A stretch of DNA of 64,000 bases from Ensifer sp. WSM1721 (GTDB lineage: Bacteria; Pseudomonadota; Alphaproteobacteria; Rhizobiales; Rhizobiaceae). Each line of letters starts with the position of its first letter. The stretch's first letter is position 1. The position numbers were made by a program, and so were the translations under genes. The notes under the pieces are model-generated. The model ran no database searches and was not told the origin of the DNA. It worked only from the letters and a program-made list of their open reading frames with translations. The stretch lies in the NCBI RefSeq assembly GCF_000513895.2, contig NZ_CP165783.1:1637393-1701392 (forward strand), given 5' to 3'. Below, in pieces: positions 16,432-26,882 of this stretch.

Positions 16432-18414
16432 CTACGGCGACCTTTGCGCGTCCAATGAGACGCGCGGCGCCGCGGAGACAGCATTCGACAAATTGCCGAA
16501 AAAATCCAGACGGTTCCGGTTGAGGCGGCGCAGGTCCCCGCGTCTGAGCGTGACGCTGTGACGATCGAAGAAGTCGAGGATCTGGATCGCGACCTTGCGG
16601 CCGTTTTCGAGACGATCGCGGAACTGCATGGCGGTAAACCAGCCTTTTTCGGCAGCGGCGCTGATCTCGTCCATGACAGCCACCATCTCCGCGACCACCT
16701 CGCGCAGAAAAAAATGATCGTGCGCCACCTCATGCACCTTGCCCATGCGGCTGCCGAGTTTGAGGAGCCGGCGCGCCTCGCCCTCCGGAACCGCCAGCAG
16801 TCCGGCAATATCGCGCACGCGTGGCGGGCGAAACCGCTCGCTGCCCCCGAGCAGGCGCTCGATCTCTTTCCAGAGCCGCTCGTCGGCCGGGGTCATGGTC
16901 ACTCGATGTTCGGCGAGCCGGACCCATGCTCCGTCGAGCACGATTTCGCCCTGCCGCACGAGGGGATTCAAAGCTGCGCGGAACGCGGGCGCCGGCAGGC
17001 GAAATTCGAGCTGCGTACGCAACCGTTCCACGCCCATGCCGAGTAGGTCCGGATTGTCCGCATGGAAAGATCGAAGCCGCGCGAGAATGTCACGCCGCAG
17101 CCTCTCCCAGCTCTCCATGGACATGGCGAGCGTCGCGGTATCGGACGTAAGTTGCACGACATTCAAGGACTCTGCCATTGCCTCGGCTTCGCCCGCGGCC
17201 ATTGCCCGGTCGCGGGCAAAAGCGCCGATGTCGACGAGATAGGGCGGATTGGCAAGCAGTGCCTCGATCGCCTGCTTCGGCTCGCTCGATGACAGCGCGG
17301 CGAGTTGCGCGGTCCGTTCCTCTGTGCGACGCTTGCGTGCGGGGGCGCGCAGGTCCAGAAAGCGGCCGCCGCCGATCGTGCGCCGGGCAGACGTGTCGCG
17401 AACGACATAGCGGTCTCCGGCTGCCGCCGCGATCGGCCGTTCCAGCACGAGCTGGACGAGCGTGCGCGTTCCGGGCGCGACCGGTTCGTCCGCCAAGAGG
17501 ACGATGCGGGCTCCGACTTCCGCCGATGCGTGATGAAGCCTGACCGGGAACCAGTGGCCGATCGCTTTGGGCTCCGAGCCGAGCACACGCAAGGTCGCGT
17601 CAATTCGGCTGGTCGGCGCATGCAGGCTATGGTCGCAGACCACGTCGCCGCGGCCGATTGCCGTTTTCGTGATGTCCGGACCGACGAGGTTGAGCGCACA
17701 GCGATCACCCGCGCGGCCAATCTCACTCGGCCTGTTCTGCGCATGGATCGATCGCACGCGCGCCTCAAGGCCCGAAGGGCTGATGGTGAGCCGATCCTCT
17801 ACCGACACTTGGCCCGAAAGAACGGTTCCGGTGACCACTGTGCCCGCGCCCTGGATGGTGAAAGAGCGATCGACGGCAAGCCGGAAACGCCCGCTTGTCT
17901 GCCGTCGCTGGAGATTGCGCGCGGCGGCGGCGATTTCGTCGCGCAGCAGCGCCACACCGCTGCCCGAGACGGTCGAAACCGGGATCATGGGCGCACCGGC
18001 AAGCGCCGTGCCCGAAAGCGCGTCGCGCATCGCCTTTTCGACTTCCGCAAGGCGGCCGTCCCTCACGAGATCGGCTTTGGTGATGGCGACGACTCCCTGT
18101 TCGGTGCCGAGTAGATCGACGATCGCCAGATGCTCTCGCGTCTGCGGCATGACGCCGTCATCGGCCGCGACGACAAGCAGAACGAAATCGATGCCGCTCG
18201 CGCCCGCCAGCATGTTGTGGATGAATTTCTCGTGGCCGGGGACGTCGATGATGCCGATCGTCTCCAGGCCCTCGACCGGCATATAGGCAAAGCCGAGATC
18301 GATCGATATGCCGCGATCCTTCTCCTCCTTCAGGCGATCGGTGTCGACGCCGGTCAGCGCCCGGACGAGCGACGTCTTGCCGTGATCGATATGGCCGGCG
18401 GTGCCGACGATCAC
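16432..18414 (-). CDS. selB: Selenocysteine-specific elongation factor SelB
   Basis: 660 aa. The EF-Tu-like GTPase comes first: [14 protein letters not shown] (G1), [11 protein letters not shown] (G2), DVPGHEKF (G3) and TKAD (G4). Beta-barrel domains follow, and the C-terminal ~200 residues have winged-helix repeats that bind the SECIS hairpin (such as [12 protein letters not shown]). The start is GTG 18414, giving [12 protein letters not shown]; the frame stays open far upstream but that part overlaps the Sel1 gene and is not homologous. The GTG overlaps the Sel1-repeat gene stop (GTGA), with GGAGGGAG just upstream. It delivers Sec-tRNA to the ribosome. Confidence 0.95.
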   Translation of the reverse strand: MIVGTAGHIDHGKTSLVRALTGVDTDRLKEEKDRGISIDLGFAYMPVEGLETIGIIDVPGHEKFIHNMLAGASGIDFVLLVVAADDGVMPQTREHLAIVDLLGTEQGVVAITKADLVRDGRLAEVEKAMRDALSGTALAGAPMIPVSTVSGSGVALLRDEIAAAARNLQRRQTSGRFRLAVDRSFTIQGAGTVVTGTVLSGQVSVEDRLTISPSGLEARVRSIHAQNRPSEIGRAGDRCALNLVGPDITKTAIGRGDVVCDHSLHAPTSRIDATLRVLGSEPKAIGHWFPVRLHHASAEVGARIVLLADEPVAPGTRTLVQLVLERPIAAAAGDRYVVRDTSARRTIGGGRFLDLRAPARKRRTEERTAQLAALSSSEPKQAIEALLANPPYLVDIGAFARDRAMAAGEAEAMAESLNVVQLTSDTATLAMSMESWERLRRDILARLRSFHADNPDLLGMGVERLRTQLEFRLPAPAFRAALNPLVRQGEIVLDGAWVRLAEHRVTMTPADERLWKEIERLLGGSERFRPPRVRDIAGLLAVPEGEARRLLKLGSRMGKVHEVAHDHFFLREVVAEMVAVMDEISAAAEKGWFTAMQFRDRLENGRKVAIQILDFFDRHSVTLRRGDLRRLNRNRLDFFGNLSNAVSAAPRVSLDAQRSP

Positions 18415-19238
18415 CTCTGATCTCCCTCCTTTGCGCGCTGGAGCGGTACCAGCGTTTCGGTGAGCGGAAGCGCGGCGCGGCGCTCGGCTTCCATCAGTTC
18501 CTCCGCGTCGAGTGCCGCGCGCACGACTTCGAAGAATGGCGCGGCCAGCCCGCTGCCGGCTCGACGCGCCCTTGTCAGCCAGGCGAAGGCTTCGACCGGA
18601 TCGCGCGCGACGCCGCTTCCGAGATGATAGGCCGCACCGAGCATCGCCTGTCCCTCGGCGTCGCCGGCTCGCGCGCCGCGGCCCCACCAGTAGGCCGCCT
18701 CGACCGGATCGCGCGTGACCCCTATAGCATGGTGGTAGAGCATCCCCAGCCGCGTCATCGACGAGGCGGAGCCATTCTTCGCGGCGGCGAGCGCCCAGCG
18801 GCGCGCTTCCGCGAAATCGGGTTCGATGAGATCGCCCTCCAGGAGCATCCAGCTCAGCATGTCCTGAGCTTCGGCGTCGTTCTGTTCTGCGGCCTGGCGA
18901 TAAAGCGCGGCCGCCCTTGGATAGTCCGGCGCTATTCCCTCTCCCCTGAAGAGAAGCGAGGCGAGGTTGCGCCGACCGACGGGATCGCCGGCCTCGGCGG
19001 AAAGGCCCAGCCAGCGGTAGGCTAGATCGGTATCTCGGGCGACCCCCAACCCTCCCGCAAAGCAAGCGCCGATATTGTTCTGGGCCCTTGCATTTCCCGC
19101 CCGGGCCAAGGGCTCCCATATGGAGAGAGCGGTTTCGTAGTCGCCGTCGCGGGCGGCTGCGAGCGCCTTTGCCATCGCCGCCTCAGGGGACGCATCGCCC
19201 TCGGTCGGCCTTTGCAGGAAGCGGCTGAGTAGGCTCAC
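18411..19238 (-). CDS. Sel1-repeat (TPR-like) protein between selA and selB
   Basis: 275 aa. From about residue 25 to 235 it is built of Sel1-type repeats of ~36 residues (for example [26 protein letters not shown], and four more of the form A..LG..Y..G.GV..D...A..W). There is no signal peptide, so it is probably cytoplasmic. It overlaps selA by 4 nt upstream and selB by 4 nt downstream, so all three are translationally coupled. Sel1 repeats mediate protein-protein contacts. Nothing is known to me of a role in selenocysteine synthesis; a scaffold for SelA/SelB or for FDH maturation is an inference from position only. Confidence 0.88.
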   Translation of the reverse strand: MSLLSRFLQRPTEGDASPEAAMAKALAAARDGDYETALSIWEPLARAGNARAQNNIGACFAGGLGVARDTDLAYRWLGLSAEAGDPVGRRNLASLLFRGEGIAPDYPRAAALYRQAAEQNDAEAQDMLSWMLLEGDLIEPDFAEARRWALAAAKNGSASSMTRLGMLYHHAIGVTRDPVEAAYWWGRGARAGDAEGQAMLGAAYHLGSGVARDPVEAFAWLTRARRAGSGLAAPFFEVVRAALDAEELMEAERRAALPLTETLVPLQRAKEGDQR

Positions 19239-20647
19239 GACGAGGATCCTCCAGCCGATGGACCGAGACGCGCGAGATTGGCGATGAAGCCTTCCTCATC
19301 CTCGAGGCAACGCAAATCGAGCACAAGCGATCCGCGTTCGATGCGGCCGATGACCGGCATCGGCAGGCGCCTGAGCGCCGCCGCCAGTTCGGCAAGCATG
19401 CGACCACTGTCGGAAGTTGGCGCGAGCGCTAGTCCGGCGCTCGGCACGGTGGCGAGCGGCAAGGCGCCTGAGCCGATCTGGCTGCCGCAGTCGATCACCG
19501 AAACGTCGAACGCGCCGTTCACCGCCCGCTCCACCACGGGAGCCAGCCGCTCGGCCTGCCGGCGGATGTCGGCCTGCGGACGGGCGAGCAGCCGCATCGT
19601 CGGCAGGCGTTCGCTCAGGCGGTCCGGTTCGCGATAGAGCCTAAGCGTTGCCGCGAGCGCCGCAAGGCGGATCTTGTCGACGCGCAGCGCGCGCTTCATC
19701 GGATTCCTGTTGATCCTGGCGAGGAGGTCGCCACGCCCGACGATGAAGCCGGCCTGAGGTCCGCCAAGCAGCTTGTCGCCGGAAAAGGTGACGATATCGG
19801 CGCTGTCGGCGATCGCTTCGGCGACAGTCGGTTCATGCGCGAGTCCGAAGCGGTCGAGATCGGTAAGCGTACCCGAACCGAGATCGTTGACGAGCGGCAG
19901 CCCGTGTTCATGGGCGATTGCCGCGAGCTCGCGTGCCCCGACCTCCTTGGTGAAGCCTTCGATGCGATAGTTGGAGGTGTGGACCTTCAAGATCAGGCCC
20001 GTATCGGGGCCGATCGCGTCCCTGTAGTCCCGGGCATGAGTGCGGTTCGTGGTGCCGACCTCGACGAGGCGGACGCCGGAGCGCAGCATGATGTCCGGCA
20101 TGCGGAATGCTCCACCGATTTCGATGAGCTCGCCACGCGAGACGATCGCTTGCCTGCCGGCCGACAGACTGTTCAGTGTGAGCATGACGGCTGCGGCATT
20201 GTTGTTGACGACGGTCGCATCCTCCGCGCCAGTCAGCTCCCGGATGAGCGCGCGCAGGTGATCGTCCCTTTCGCCGCGTTTTCCGCTCTCGAGGTCGAAT
20301 TCGAGCGCCACCGCCTCGCGCATCGCCTCCATCGCGGCGTCGATCGCCGCTTCCGCCAGCAAGGCGCGGCCGAGATTGGTGTGGAGCACGGTTCCCGTCA
20401 GGTTGAACAGGGGGCGGAGTGACGATCGGTCATTTGCCTCGAGCGCCGCGAAGGCGGCCACTGCGATCGCCTCCAGGGAGGGGACGTCTGCGCCGTCGCG
20501 CACCGCATTCCGGATCGTCGTCAGGACGCGCCGCAGGGCCTCGGCAACGGCCGGTCGCCCGAAACATTCGATCGCCTCGGCAGCAGCGGCCGATCGCAGC
20601 AGCTCGTCCACCGACGGGATGTCACGCAACCTGATATTGGCGTCCAT
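19235..20647 (-). CDS. selA: L-seryl-tRNA(Sec) selenium transferase SelA
   Basis: 470 aa PLP enzyme of the usual length. The Schiff-base lysine is K292 in [14 protein letters not shown]. Other family blocks are [26 protein letters not shown] and the tRNA-binding N-terminal domain. It converts Ser-tRNA(Sec) to Sec-tRNA(Sec) with selenophosphate from SelD (26883). ATG 20647 follows an AGGAGAG-type site, 36 bp after fdhE. It is cotranscribed with fdhE upstream and the Sel1/selB genes downstream. Confidence 0.95.
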   Translation of the reverse strand: MDANIRLRDIPSVDELLRSAAAAEAIECFGRPAVAEALRRVLTTIRNAVRDGADVPSLEAIAVAAFAALEANDRSSLRPLFNLTGTVLHTNLGRALLAEAAIDAAMEAMREAVALEFDLESGKRGERDDHLRALIRELTGAEDATVVNNNAAAVMLTLNSLSAGRQAIVSRGELIEIGGAFRMPDIMLRSGVRLVEVGTTNRTHARDYRDAIGPDTGLILKVHTSNYRIEGFTKEVGARELAAIAHEHGLPLVNDLGSGTLTDLDRFGLAHEPTVAEAIADSADIVTFSGDKLLGGPQAGFIVGRGDLLARINRNPMKRALRVDKIRLAALAATLRLYREPDRLSERLPTMRLLARPQADIRRQAERLAPVVERAVNGAFDVSVIDCGSQIGSGALPLATVPSAGLALAPTSDSGRMLAELAAALRRLPMPVIGRIERGSLVLDLRCLEDEEGFIANLARLGPSAGGSSS

Positions 20648-20683
20648 TCCAGCTCTCCTGGGGTGCGCCTCTTTCGATCCAAT

Positions 20684-21604
20684 CTAGAAGCCAGCCAAAA
20701 GCGGCGCAAATCCGCCACGGCGATAAGAGCCTTCGCGCATCAGGAGGTCGAGGCTGAGACTCGCGACATCGTCGGCAATCGGCTCGGTCGCTGGCGCCTT
20801 GTTCTGGTAGAAAATCTTCGTCCAGCCATGGCATTCGTCGCAGGTCTCGGCCTTGACGGTGCCGCCGTGATCCTCGATCTCGCTATAGGCGATCCCTTTG
20901 GTGGAGCCGCAAAGCATGCATTTGATGCGAACATAGTGCCAGAGCGTCGAGCAAAGCGAGCAGCAGCAGAACCGCGCCCCGTGCGAACCCGGCCAGCCGA
21001 CGACCATGGACGATGCCGGCATGCTGCCGCAGGCGGGGCAAATGCCGTCGGCGACGGGCCTCAGCTTGGCGGCGTCAAGCACCGACGCCAGCCGTGCGAA
21101 GTGCACCTGAAGTGCGGCCCAGACGAAAATATGCTCGGCGATAGCGTCTGCGGGCAATGCGCCAGAGAGGACGCTTTCGGCCATGGCGAGCCGCGCTTCG
21201 CGATCGGCGGCGGTGACGCGGCGGAGCGCTTCGGCGGCTGCGGCCGGCTTGTTGATTGCGTCAGCGGCCGCGAACAGCCGGTCGATTACGGCATGGATCG
21301 CTTCGCCGTCGCCGATACCATTGCGGTGGAGCGGCGGCATTTCGAACTCGTGGGCGCGCATGAGCGTCTGGGCGTCTGGGCCCTCGGGAGGGGGAAGGTC
21401 GGCTTGGATAAGGTGTTGCGCGGTCGTAAGGCCTGAAAGGAAGTTAAGATAGGGCGCCAAGCCGCTCGCGTCCGCCAATTGACTGAGACGCGCGGCCCTT
21501 GCGGCGAAGAGGGAAGCGGGGTCGGGAAGGCGCGCAAAGGGCGGCGACGAGATCTCTCCAATGGCGGTCGGATCGGGCGCTGCAGCGTCTTTACTTTTCA
21601 TCAC
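20684..21604 (-). CDS. fdhE: Formate dehydrogenase accessory protein FdhE
   Basis: 306 aa. The C-terminal half carries the paired CxxC motifs of FdhE rubredoxin-like sites: CPACGS, CSLCS, CMLCGS and CDECHG. The N-terminal half is helical. FdhE acts in the cytoplasm on respiratory formate dehydrogenase before Tat export and binds its catalytic subunit. It lies 47 bp after fdoI and 36 bp before selA, joining the structural and selenocysteine genes in one transcription unit. Confidence 0.93.
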   Translation of the reverse strand: MMKSKDAAAPDPTAIGEISSPPFARLPDPASLFAARAARLSQLADASGLAPYLNFLSGLTTAQHLIQADLPPPEGPDAQTLMRAHEFEMPPLHRNGIGDGEAIHAVIDRLFAAADAINKPAAAAEALRRVTAADREARLAMAESVLSGALPADAIAEHIFVWAALQVHFARLASVLDAAKLRPVADGICPACGSMPASSMVVGWPGSHGARFCCCSLCSTLWHYVRIKCMLCGSTKGIAYSEIEDHGGTVKAETCDECHGWTKIFYQNKAPATEPIADDVASLSLDLLMREGSYRRGGFAPLLAGF

Positions 21605-21651
21605 ACTCCCTCACGAACCCGACGGGTCACGTGATGCGAACCCAGAAACAA

Positions 21652-22377
21652 CTACTCGGCTGCGGTCCTCTTTTTGTCTTCCGTAGGCACTTCCGTTGGC
21701 GGTCTGGCGACCAGTTCGCGCAGCCACTTGCGGTGATATCGCCACGCCCAGCCGCCGGTCACCGAACCGCGGACCATTCCCCGTATCGTACCCTTTACCC
21801 AGATCGCTGCATAGACATGGGTGATCCAGACGCTGATCGCGAGGATGGCGGCGATCGAGTGCACGAGAAGGGCCCATCGCTTCTGCTCGATCGTGGTGTA
21901 TGCCGCAAAATACTGGTCCCAAATGACCAGGCCCGAGGTTATCAGCACGATGATCAGGATCGACATGGACCAGAAGACGAGCTTCTGCCCGGCATTGTAC
22001 TTGCCGACCTCGGGCAGGCGTTCGTCGTGGGCGGTCAGAACGTCGCGCACGCGCGCGAGCCAGGTGCCATCCTCACGCTTCCAGAGATTGAGCTTCCAGA
22101 AGCGCAGGAACAGGCCGAGGAAGCTGAAAAACAGGATGACGCCGATCCAGGGGTGAATGGCGCGCACCGCTTGACCGCCGCCGAACAGCGCCGACAGGAA
22201 GAAAAGCCGGGGGTGGAACAGGGACAGACCGGACAACGCGAGCAGCACGAGGCTCGTGGCAGTGATCCAGTGGTTGATCCGCGCGCCGCCGGTATAACGA
22301 TCGACCGTGACGGGTTTGCCGGGGTGAACGCTGTCGCCCTTCGCTACGTCATAATCCGTGTCCGTGTCGGTACTCAT
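21652..22377 (-). CDS. fdoI: Formate dehydrogenase gamma subunit, cytochrome b556
   Basis: 241 aa integral membrane subunit with four hydrophobic helices. Haem-ligand histidines are expected in segments such as [20 protein letters not shown] and [21 protein letters not shown]. It accepts electrons from FdoH and reduces quinone in the inner membrane. Its ATG overlaps the fdoH stop by 4 nt. A tail of charged residues follows the last helix. Confidence 0.92.
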   Translation of the reverse strand: MSTDTDTDYDVAKGDSVHPGKPVTVDRYTGGARINHWITATSLVLLALSGLSLFHPRLFFLSALFGGGQAVRAIHPWIGVILFFSFLGLFLRFWKLNLWKREDGTWLARVRDVLTAHDERLPEVGKYNAGQKLVFWSMSILIIVLITSGLVIWDQYFAAYTTIEQKRWALLVHSIAAILAISVWITHVYAAIWVKGTIRGMVRGSVTGGWAWRYHRKWLRELVARPPTEVPTEDKKRTAAE

Positions 22378-23315
22378 GACGAACGATCTCCAGTGAGCCT
22401 CTCAGCGGCCTCCTCGTCCTCTTCGGAAACGCGGTTGGGGCCGTTGACCATGTAATGCAGGAAGCCGGTGACGGCCGCGACGCCCATGACGGCGAGCCCG
22501 GCATATTTCGTGACGCCCTTCCAGGCCTCGACGATCGGGCTGATCGTCGGATTGTTGGGCAGACCGGCGTATATCTCCGGCTTGTCGGCGTGGTGCAGCA
22601 CGTACATGACATGCGTGCCGCCGACGCCCGGCGGGTCGTAAAGCCCGGCATTGGCAAAGCCGCGCGACTTCAGATCGGTGATCCGCCCCTCCGCGTGTTT
22701 CTTCATCTCCTCCTTGGTGCCGAAGACGATGGCTTGCGTCGGGCACGCTTTCGCGCAGGCCGGGCCCTGGCCGACGGCAATGCGATCGGAGCAGAGCGTG
22801 CATTTGTAGGCGGTATGATCGACCGGAGAAATCCGGGGAATATTGAATGGGCATCCTTTGATGCAGTAGCCGCAGCCGATGCAGTTCTCGTGCACGAAGT
22901 CGACGATGCCGTTCGAATATTGGACGATGGCGCCGGGGGCAGGGCAGGCCTTGAGACAGCCGGGATCCTCGCAATGCATGCAGCCGTCCTTGCGGATCAG
23001 CCATTCCAGATTATTCGTCTCCGGGTTTTCCCATTCGGTGAAGCGCATCAGCGTGAACATGTCCGGCGTCAGGTCGTGCGGATTTTCATAGACGCCGGTA
23101 TTGGCCTCGAGCTCCGGATGGGTGTCGTTCCATTCGATGCAGGCCGCCTGGCAGGCCTTGCAGCCGATGCATTTCGAGACATCGATGAGCTTGGCCACCT
23201 CGGTCTGTCGCTGAGCCGGCGGCGTTATGGTCGAGGCCGATCGCCGTATCAGGTCCTTTTCACCGAACTGCGGGCTTTGAGGTGCGGTGGCGGGGTTTGG
23301 GACGGGCGGGAACAT
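22374..23315 (-). CDS. fdoH: Formate dehydrogenase beta subunit, four [4Fe-4S] ferredoxin
   Basis: 313 aa. It has four cysteine clusters: [35 protein letters not shown] and CTLCSDR...CAKAC. One hydrophobic helix near the C-terminus ([20 protein letters not shown]) anchors it to the membrane. It relays electrons from FdoG to FdoI. ATG 23315 lies 13 bp after the fdoG stop. The length and order of clusters match FdnH/FdoH. Confidence 0.95.
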   Translation of the reverse strand: MFPPVPNPATAPQSPQFGEKDLIRRSASTITPPAQRQTEVAKLIDVSKCIGCKACQAACIEWNDTHPELEANTGVYENPHDLTPDMFTLMRFTEWENPETNNLEWLIRKDGCMHCEDPGCLKACPAPGAIVQYSNGIVDFVHENCIGCGYCIKGCPFNIPRISPVDHTAYKCTLCSDRIAVGQGPACAKACPTQAIVFGTKEEMKKHAEGRITDLKSRGFANAGLYDPPGVGGTHVMYVLHHADKPEIYAGLPNNPTISPIVEAWKGVTKYAGLAVMGVAAVTGFLHYMVNGPNRVSEEDEEAAERLTGDRSS

Positions 23316-23328
23316 GGCTCAAGCCTCC

Positions 23329-26300
23329 TCACGCCACCGGCCCTGCAGTGGGCTCGATATTGACCAGGAACGCCTTGTATTCCGGCGTCTCGATGTTGGC
23401 GTCACCGACGAACGGCGTCAGCGAGTTCGGACCGAAGCCCTTCTTGGCCGCGCCGGTGAAGCCCCAGTGCAACGGTATGCCCACGACGTGGACGGGTTTG
23501 CCGTCGCAGATCAGCGGCTTGATCCGCTTGGTGACGACGGCCTTCGCCCGGATCTCTCCACGCTTGGACCGCACGCGCACCCAGCCGCCGCCGGTAATGC
23601 CTTTCTCGGCTGCGAGCTCTTCCGATATCTCGACGAAGAACTCCGGCTGCAGCACCGCGTTCACATGGCAATGCTTGGTCCAGTAGTGGAAATGCTCCGT
23701 CAGCCGGTAGGACGTCGCCGCGTAGGGGAACTCCGCCGAGGCGGTTTCGGCAAACTGCTCGAGATCGCCCTTGAAAACCCGTGCCGCGGGATTGCCGCGA
23801 ACATTGGGGGCGACGAGATTGCTCAGCGGCGATTCGAACGGCTCGTAATGCGCCGGGAACGGACCGTCGCGCATCAGACCCCGGGTGAAGAGACGCGAGA
23901 CGCCTTCCGGGTTCATGATGAACGGCCCGACCTCCTCGGGCTTCGCCGTCGGCAGGATATCGGGCACGTCGTAGCCCGACCACTTCGCGCCGTCCCATTC
24001 GATCACCTTGCGGCTCGGATCCCAGGGCTTGCCGGTGAGGTCCGCCGAGGCCCTGTTGTAGAGGATGCGGCGGTTGGCCGGCCAGGAGAACGTCCACTTC
24101 GAATAAGTGCCGGTCTCATCCGGGTCCGACGTGTCGCGCCGGGCCATGTTGTTGCCGTTCTCGTTGAAGCAACCGGAATAGACCCAGCAGCCGCATGCGG
24201 TCGAGCCGTCGTCGCGCAGCGCCGCGAAGCCGGGCACGAGCTTGCCCGCCTCCGCCAGGACCTTGGTCGGGTCGGCGGTATCGTAGACGGTGGCAAGCGC
24301 CTTGCCGTTGATTTCCTTGGCAAGCTCCTCGGCGGTCGGCTCGTTCGCATCCGCATAGGCCCAGTCGAGATTGACGATCGGGTCGGGGAACTTTCCGCCC
24401 TCCTTGCGATAGAGCTCCTTCAGCCGCACATGGATCTGCGCCATGATCCAGTTATCGGTCTTCGCTTCGCCCGGAGGCGTGCCACCCGGCCAATGCCACT
24501 GCAGCCAGCGGCTGGAATTGGTGAGCGAACCTTCGTCTTCGGCGAAGCAGGTGGAGGGCAGTTGGATGACCTCCGTCTGGATCTGCGACGGATCGACATC
24601 GTTGTACTCGCCGTGGTTCTCCCAGAAGCGCGCCGTCTCGGTGTCGAGCGGGTCCATGGTGACCAGGAATTTGAGCTTCGACAGCGAATCCGTCACCTTC
24701 CTTCGGTTCGGGGCAGCAAGCAGCGGATTGAAGCCCTGGCACATGTAGCCCGTCATCTTGCCCTGGCCCATGAGATCAAGGGCGCGCAGGATGTCGTAGC
24801 CGGCGACGTCGAGCTTCGGCAGCCAATCATAGGCGAAGCTGTTTTCCGGCGTCGCCGCCGAGCCCCACATCGCCTTTTGGAAGCTCACGAAGAACTTCCG
24901 GTAGTTCTGCCAATAGCTCATCTGGTTCGGCCGGAGCGGCTTGAAGCCGCGCGTCGACATGTAGGTCTCGAGATCGACCTCTTTCTCGGTCGGGATCGTC
25001 AGATAGCCGGGAAGCAGGTTCGACATCAATCCGACATCGGTGAGCCCCTGGATGTTCGAATGCCCGCGCAGGGCATTCATGCCGCCGCCGCGCACGCCGA
25101 TATTGCCGAGGATCAACTGCAGCATCGCCATCGCGCGGATATTCTGCGAGCCCTTGGAATGCTGCGTCCAGCCGAGCGCATACATCGAGGTCATCGCCTT
25201 GGTCGGCGACGAGCATTCCCCGATCATCTCGGCGACCCTCAGGAACTTGTCCTTCGGCGTGCCGCAGATCCGCTCGACCATTTCGGGGGTGTAGACGGCG
25301 ACGTGCTCTTTCAAGAGGTTCCAGACGCAGCGCGGATTCGTCAGCGTGTCGTCCACCACCGCATAGCCGTCGGGGCCGATGACATAGTCCCAGGTCGATT
25401 TGTCGTAGTCCCGCTTGGCCTCGTCATAGCCCGAAAACAGCCCGTCCTTGTAGGCGAAGCCGTCCTTGACGATGTAGCTGGCATTGGTGAACGCCTTGAC
25501 ATAGTCCCACTGCACCTTGTCGTTCTTGATGCAGTGGTTGATCACCCCGAGCAGGAAGGCGATGTCCGTGCCCTGGCGGATCGGTGCATAGACGTCGGCC
25601 ACCGACGCCGAACGGGTGAAGCGCGGATCGACCACGATCAGCCTCGCGCCGCGATTGGCCTTCGCCTCGGTGACCCATTTGAATCCGCAAGGGTGCGCTT
25701 CGGCGGCGTTACCGCCCATGATGATCACGAGGTCGGTATTCTTGATATCCGTCCAGGAGTTGGTCATTGCGCCGCGGCCGAAAGTTGGAGCCAAACTGGC
25801 CACCGTGGGGCCGTGTCAGACACGCGCTTGATTGTCGAAGACCAGCATCCCGGCGCTGCGGACGACCTTGTAGGTTTCCCACGCCGTTTCGTTCGTTGTC
25901 GCCGAGGCCGCGAGGAAGCCGGTGGTTATCCACCGGTTCACCGTGACGCCATCCTTGTTCTTCTCGACGAAATTGGCGTCGCGGTCGTCCTTCATCAGCC
26001 GGACGACCCGATCGAGGGCCTCGTCCCAGCTGACCCGCTCGAACTTGTCCGAGCCGGGCTTGCGGATCATCGGATATTTCAGCCGCGTCTCGGACTTGAC
26101 GAAATCGAGCAGCGCCGAGCCCTTCGGACAGAGGGTGCCGCGATTGGTCGGATGGTCGGTATCACCCTCGATATGGATGATCTCCGCCTGCTCGCCCTTC
26201 TTCCGGTCGCCCTTTGAATACAGGATGACGCCGCAGGCGACGGAGCAATAGGGACAGGTGTTGCGGGTTTCGGTGGTGCTCACGAGCTTGAAGGCGCGGA

Positions 26301-26415
26301 TTGCTTCCGCATGCGCCGCCTCGATGTCACCAAAGCCTAGGGCACCAAGCGTCGTGGCCGCTACACCAGCACCGGCCGCGCCGAGGAATTGGCGCCGCGA
26401 GAGTTCCATGTTCAT
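23329..26415 (-). CDS. fdoG: Formate dehydrogenase alpha subunit, selenocysteine-containing
   Basis: 1028 aa if the in-frame UGA at 25816-25818 is read as Sec200; the context is NQARV-U-HGPTVASLAPTFGRGAMTN, the classic FdnG/FdoG Sec site. The N-terminus has a Tat signal (SRRQFLGAAG) for periplasmic export. The [4Fe-4S] motif is C54, C57, C61, C96, followed by bis-MGD domains. It oxidises formate to CO2 and passes electrons to FdoH. ATG 26415 has a strong GGGGAGG site. Everything needed to decode the UGA (selA, selB, selC, selD) is adjacent. Confidence 0.96.
25790..25818 (-). promoter_or_regulatory. UGA(Sec) codon with bacterial SECIS-like hairpin
   Basis: The recoded TGA occupies 25816-25818. 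Fifteen nucleotides further on, in coding sense, GCCA-GTT-TGGC can form a small apical stem-loop (25790-25800), equivalent in place to the E. coli fdnG/fdhF apical loop (GCAAG-U-CUUGC in fdnG). It would be the SelB target. The upper stem is visible; the lower stem was not folded here. Confidence 0.75.
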
Positions 26416-26519
26416 AGCATGACACCTCCCCTAGATTCCGGCTTGGCCGAAGAGGACGTGCCGGAAAAATTGTAACGTCTTTCAGAAGCTCAGACGTAAA
26501 CTCGGCGTTTGAAACTAAA

Positions 26520-26547
26520 ATCTTAGCTGTCCTTGCTGCGTTGTCAA
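26520..26547 (-). promoter_or_regulatory. Candidate fdoG operon promoter
   Basis: On the minus strand TTGACA (26547-26542) is followed after 16 bp by TAAGAT (26525-26520). The -35 is a consensus match and the -10 matches at four of six. It would give a leader of roughly 100 nt before the fdoG ATG. No clear FNR box is seen. Confidence 0.45.
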
Positions 26548-26670
26548 TTTAATAAGAACAGCGAACTTGAGGCCTGCTCCGACTAAACCTGAGCTGGCAA
26601 CACATTTTATTTGACGCTCGCTTTGTCTGTATTATTCGAAACGTATCAAGGGGGCAGCCTCCGCCCCAAA

Positions 26671-26699
26671 TTGACGCTCGCGTCGCGAGCAACGATAAT
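26671..26699 (+). promoter_or_regulatory. Probable sigma-70 promoter for selD
   Basis: TTGACG (26671-26676), a 17-bp spacer and GATAAT (26694-26699) form a near-consensus housekeeping promoter. Transcription would begin near 26706 with a leader of about 175 nt before selD. Confidence 0.65.
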
Positions 26700-26882
26700 G
26701 CCTTTCATGAGCTTGAACGCCGCTCCCGAGTTTCGGGGCACCGCGCATCCGACCGATTTTGCGCTGCCGGGCGCAGTGGCCATTTCGGATCTCATTCCTG
26801 CAACCTCCGACGTTTCTGATGCGGTGGGCTCGGAAGGACGCCCATCGCATCCCTCAGCACAGCCGAGCAATGGGAGGCAATC

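Larger units (their letters stand above)
26416..26882. other. Divergent fdoG/selD intergenic region
   Basis: 467 bp without a convincing gene. It is AT-richer than its surroundings around 26500-26640. It holds candidate promoters in both directions (26520-26547 minus; 26671-26699 plus) and a 10-bp direct repeat TTGACGCTCG at 26611 and 26671, exactly 60 bp apart. An open frame across 26611-26919 overlaps selD and has no family features. Confidence 0.5.

Noticed and set aside
18415..19119. N-terminal extension of SelB by 235 residues
   Set aside because: The added part is Arg/Gly-rich, overlaps the Sel1-repeat gene in another frame, and SelB homology begins at GTG 18414.
25816..25818. Nonsense mutation splitting formate dehydrogenase into two genes
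   Set aside because: The codon is UGA at the conserved Sec position, with a SECIS-like loop and a full set of sel genes alongside.
23287..26217. 976-codon open frame on the plus strand opposite fdoG
   Set aside because: It is antisense to a clearly real gene and Arg/Asp/His-rich with no domain. GC-rich coding DNA often leaves the antisense frame open.
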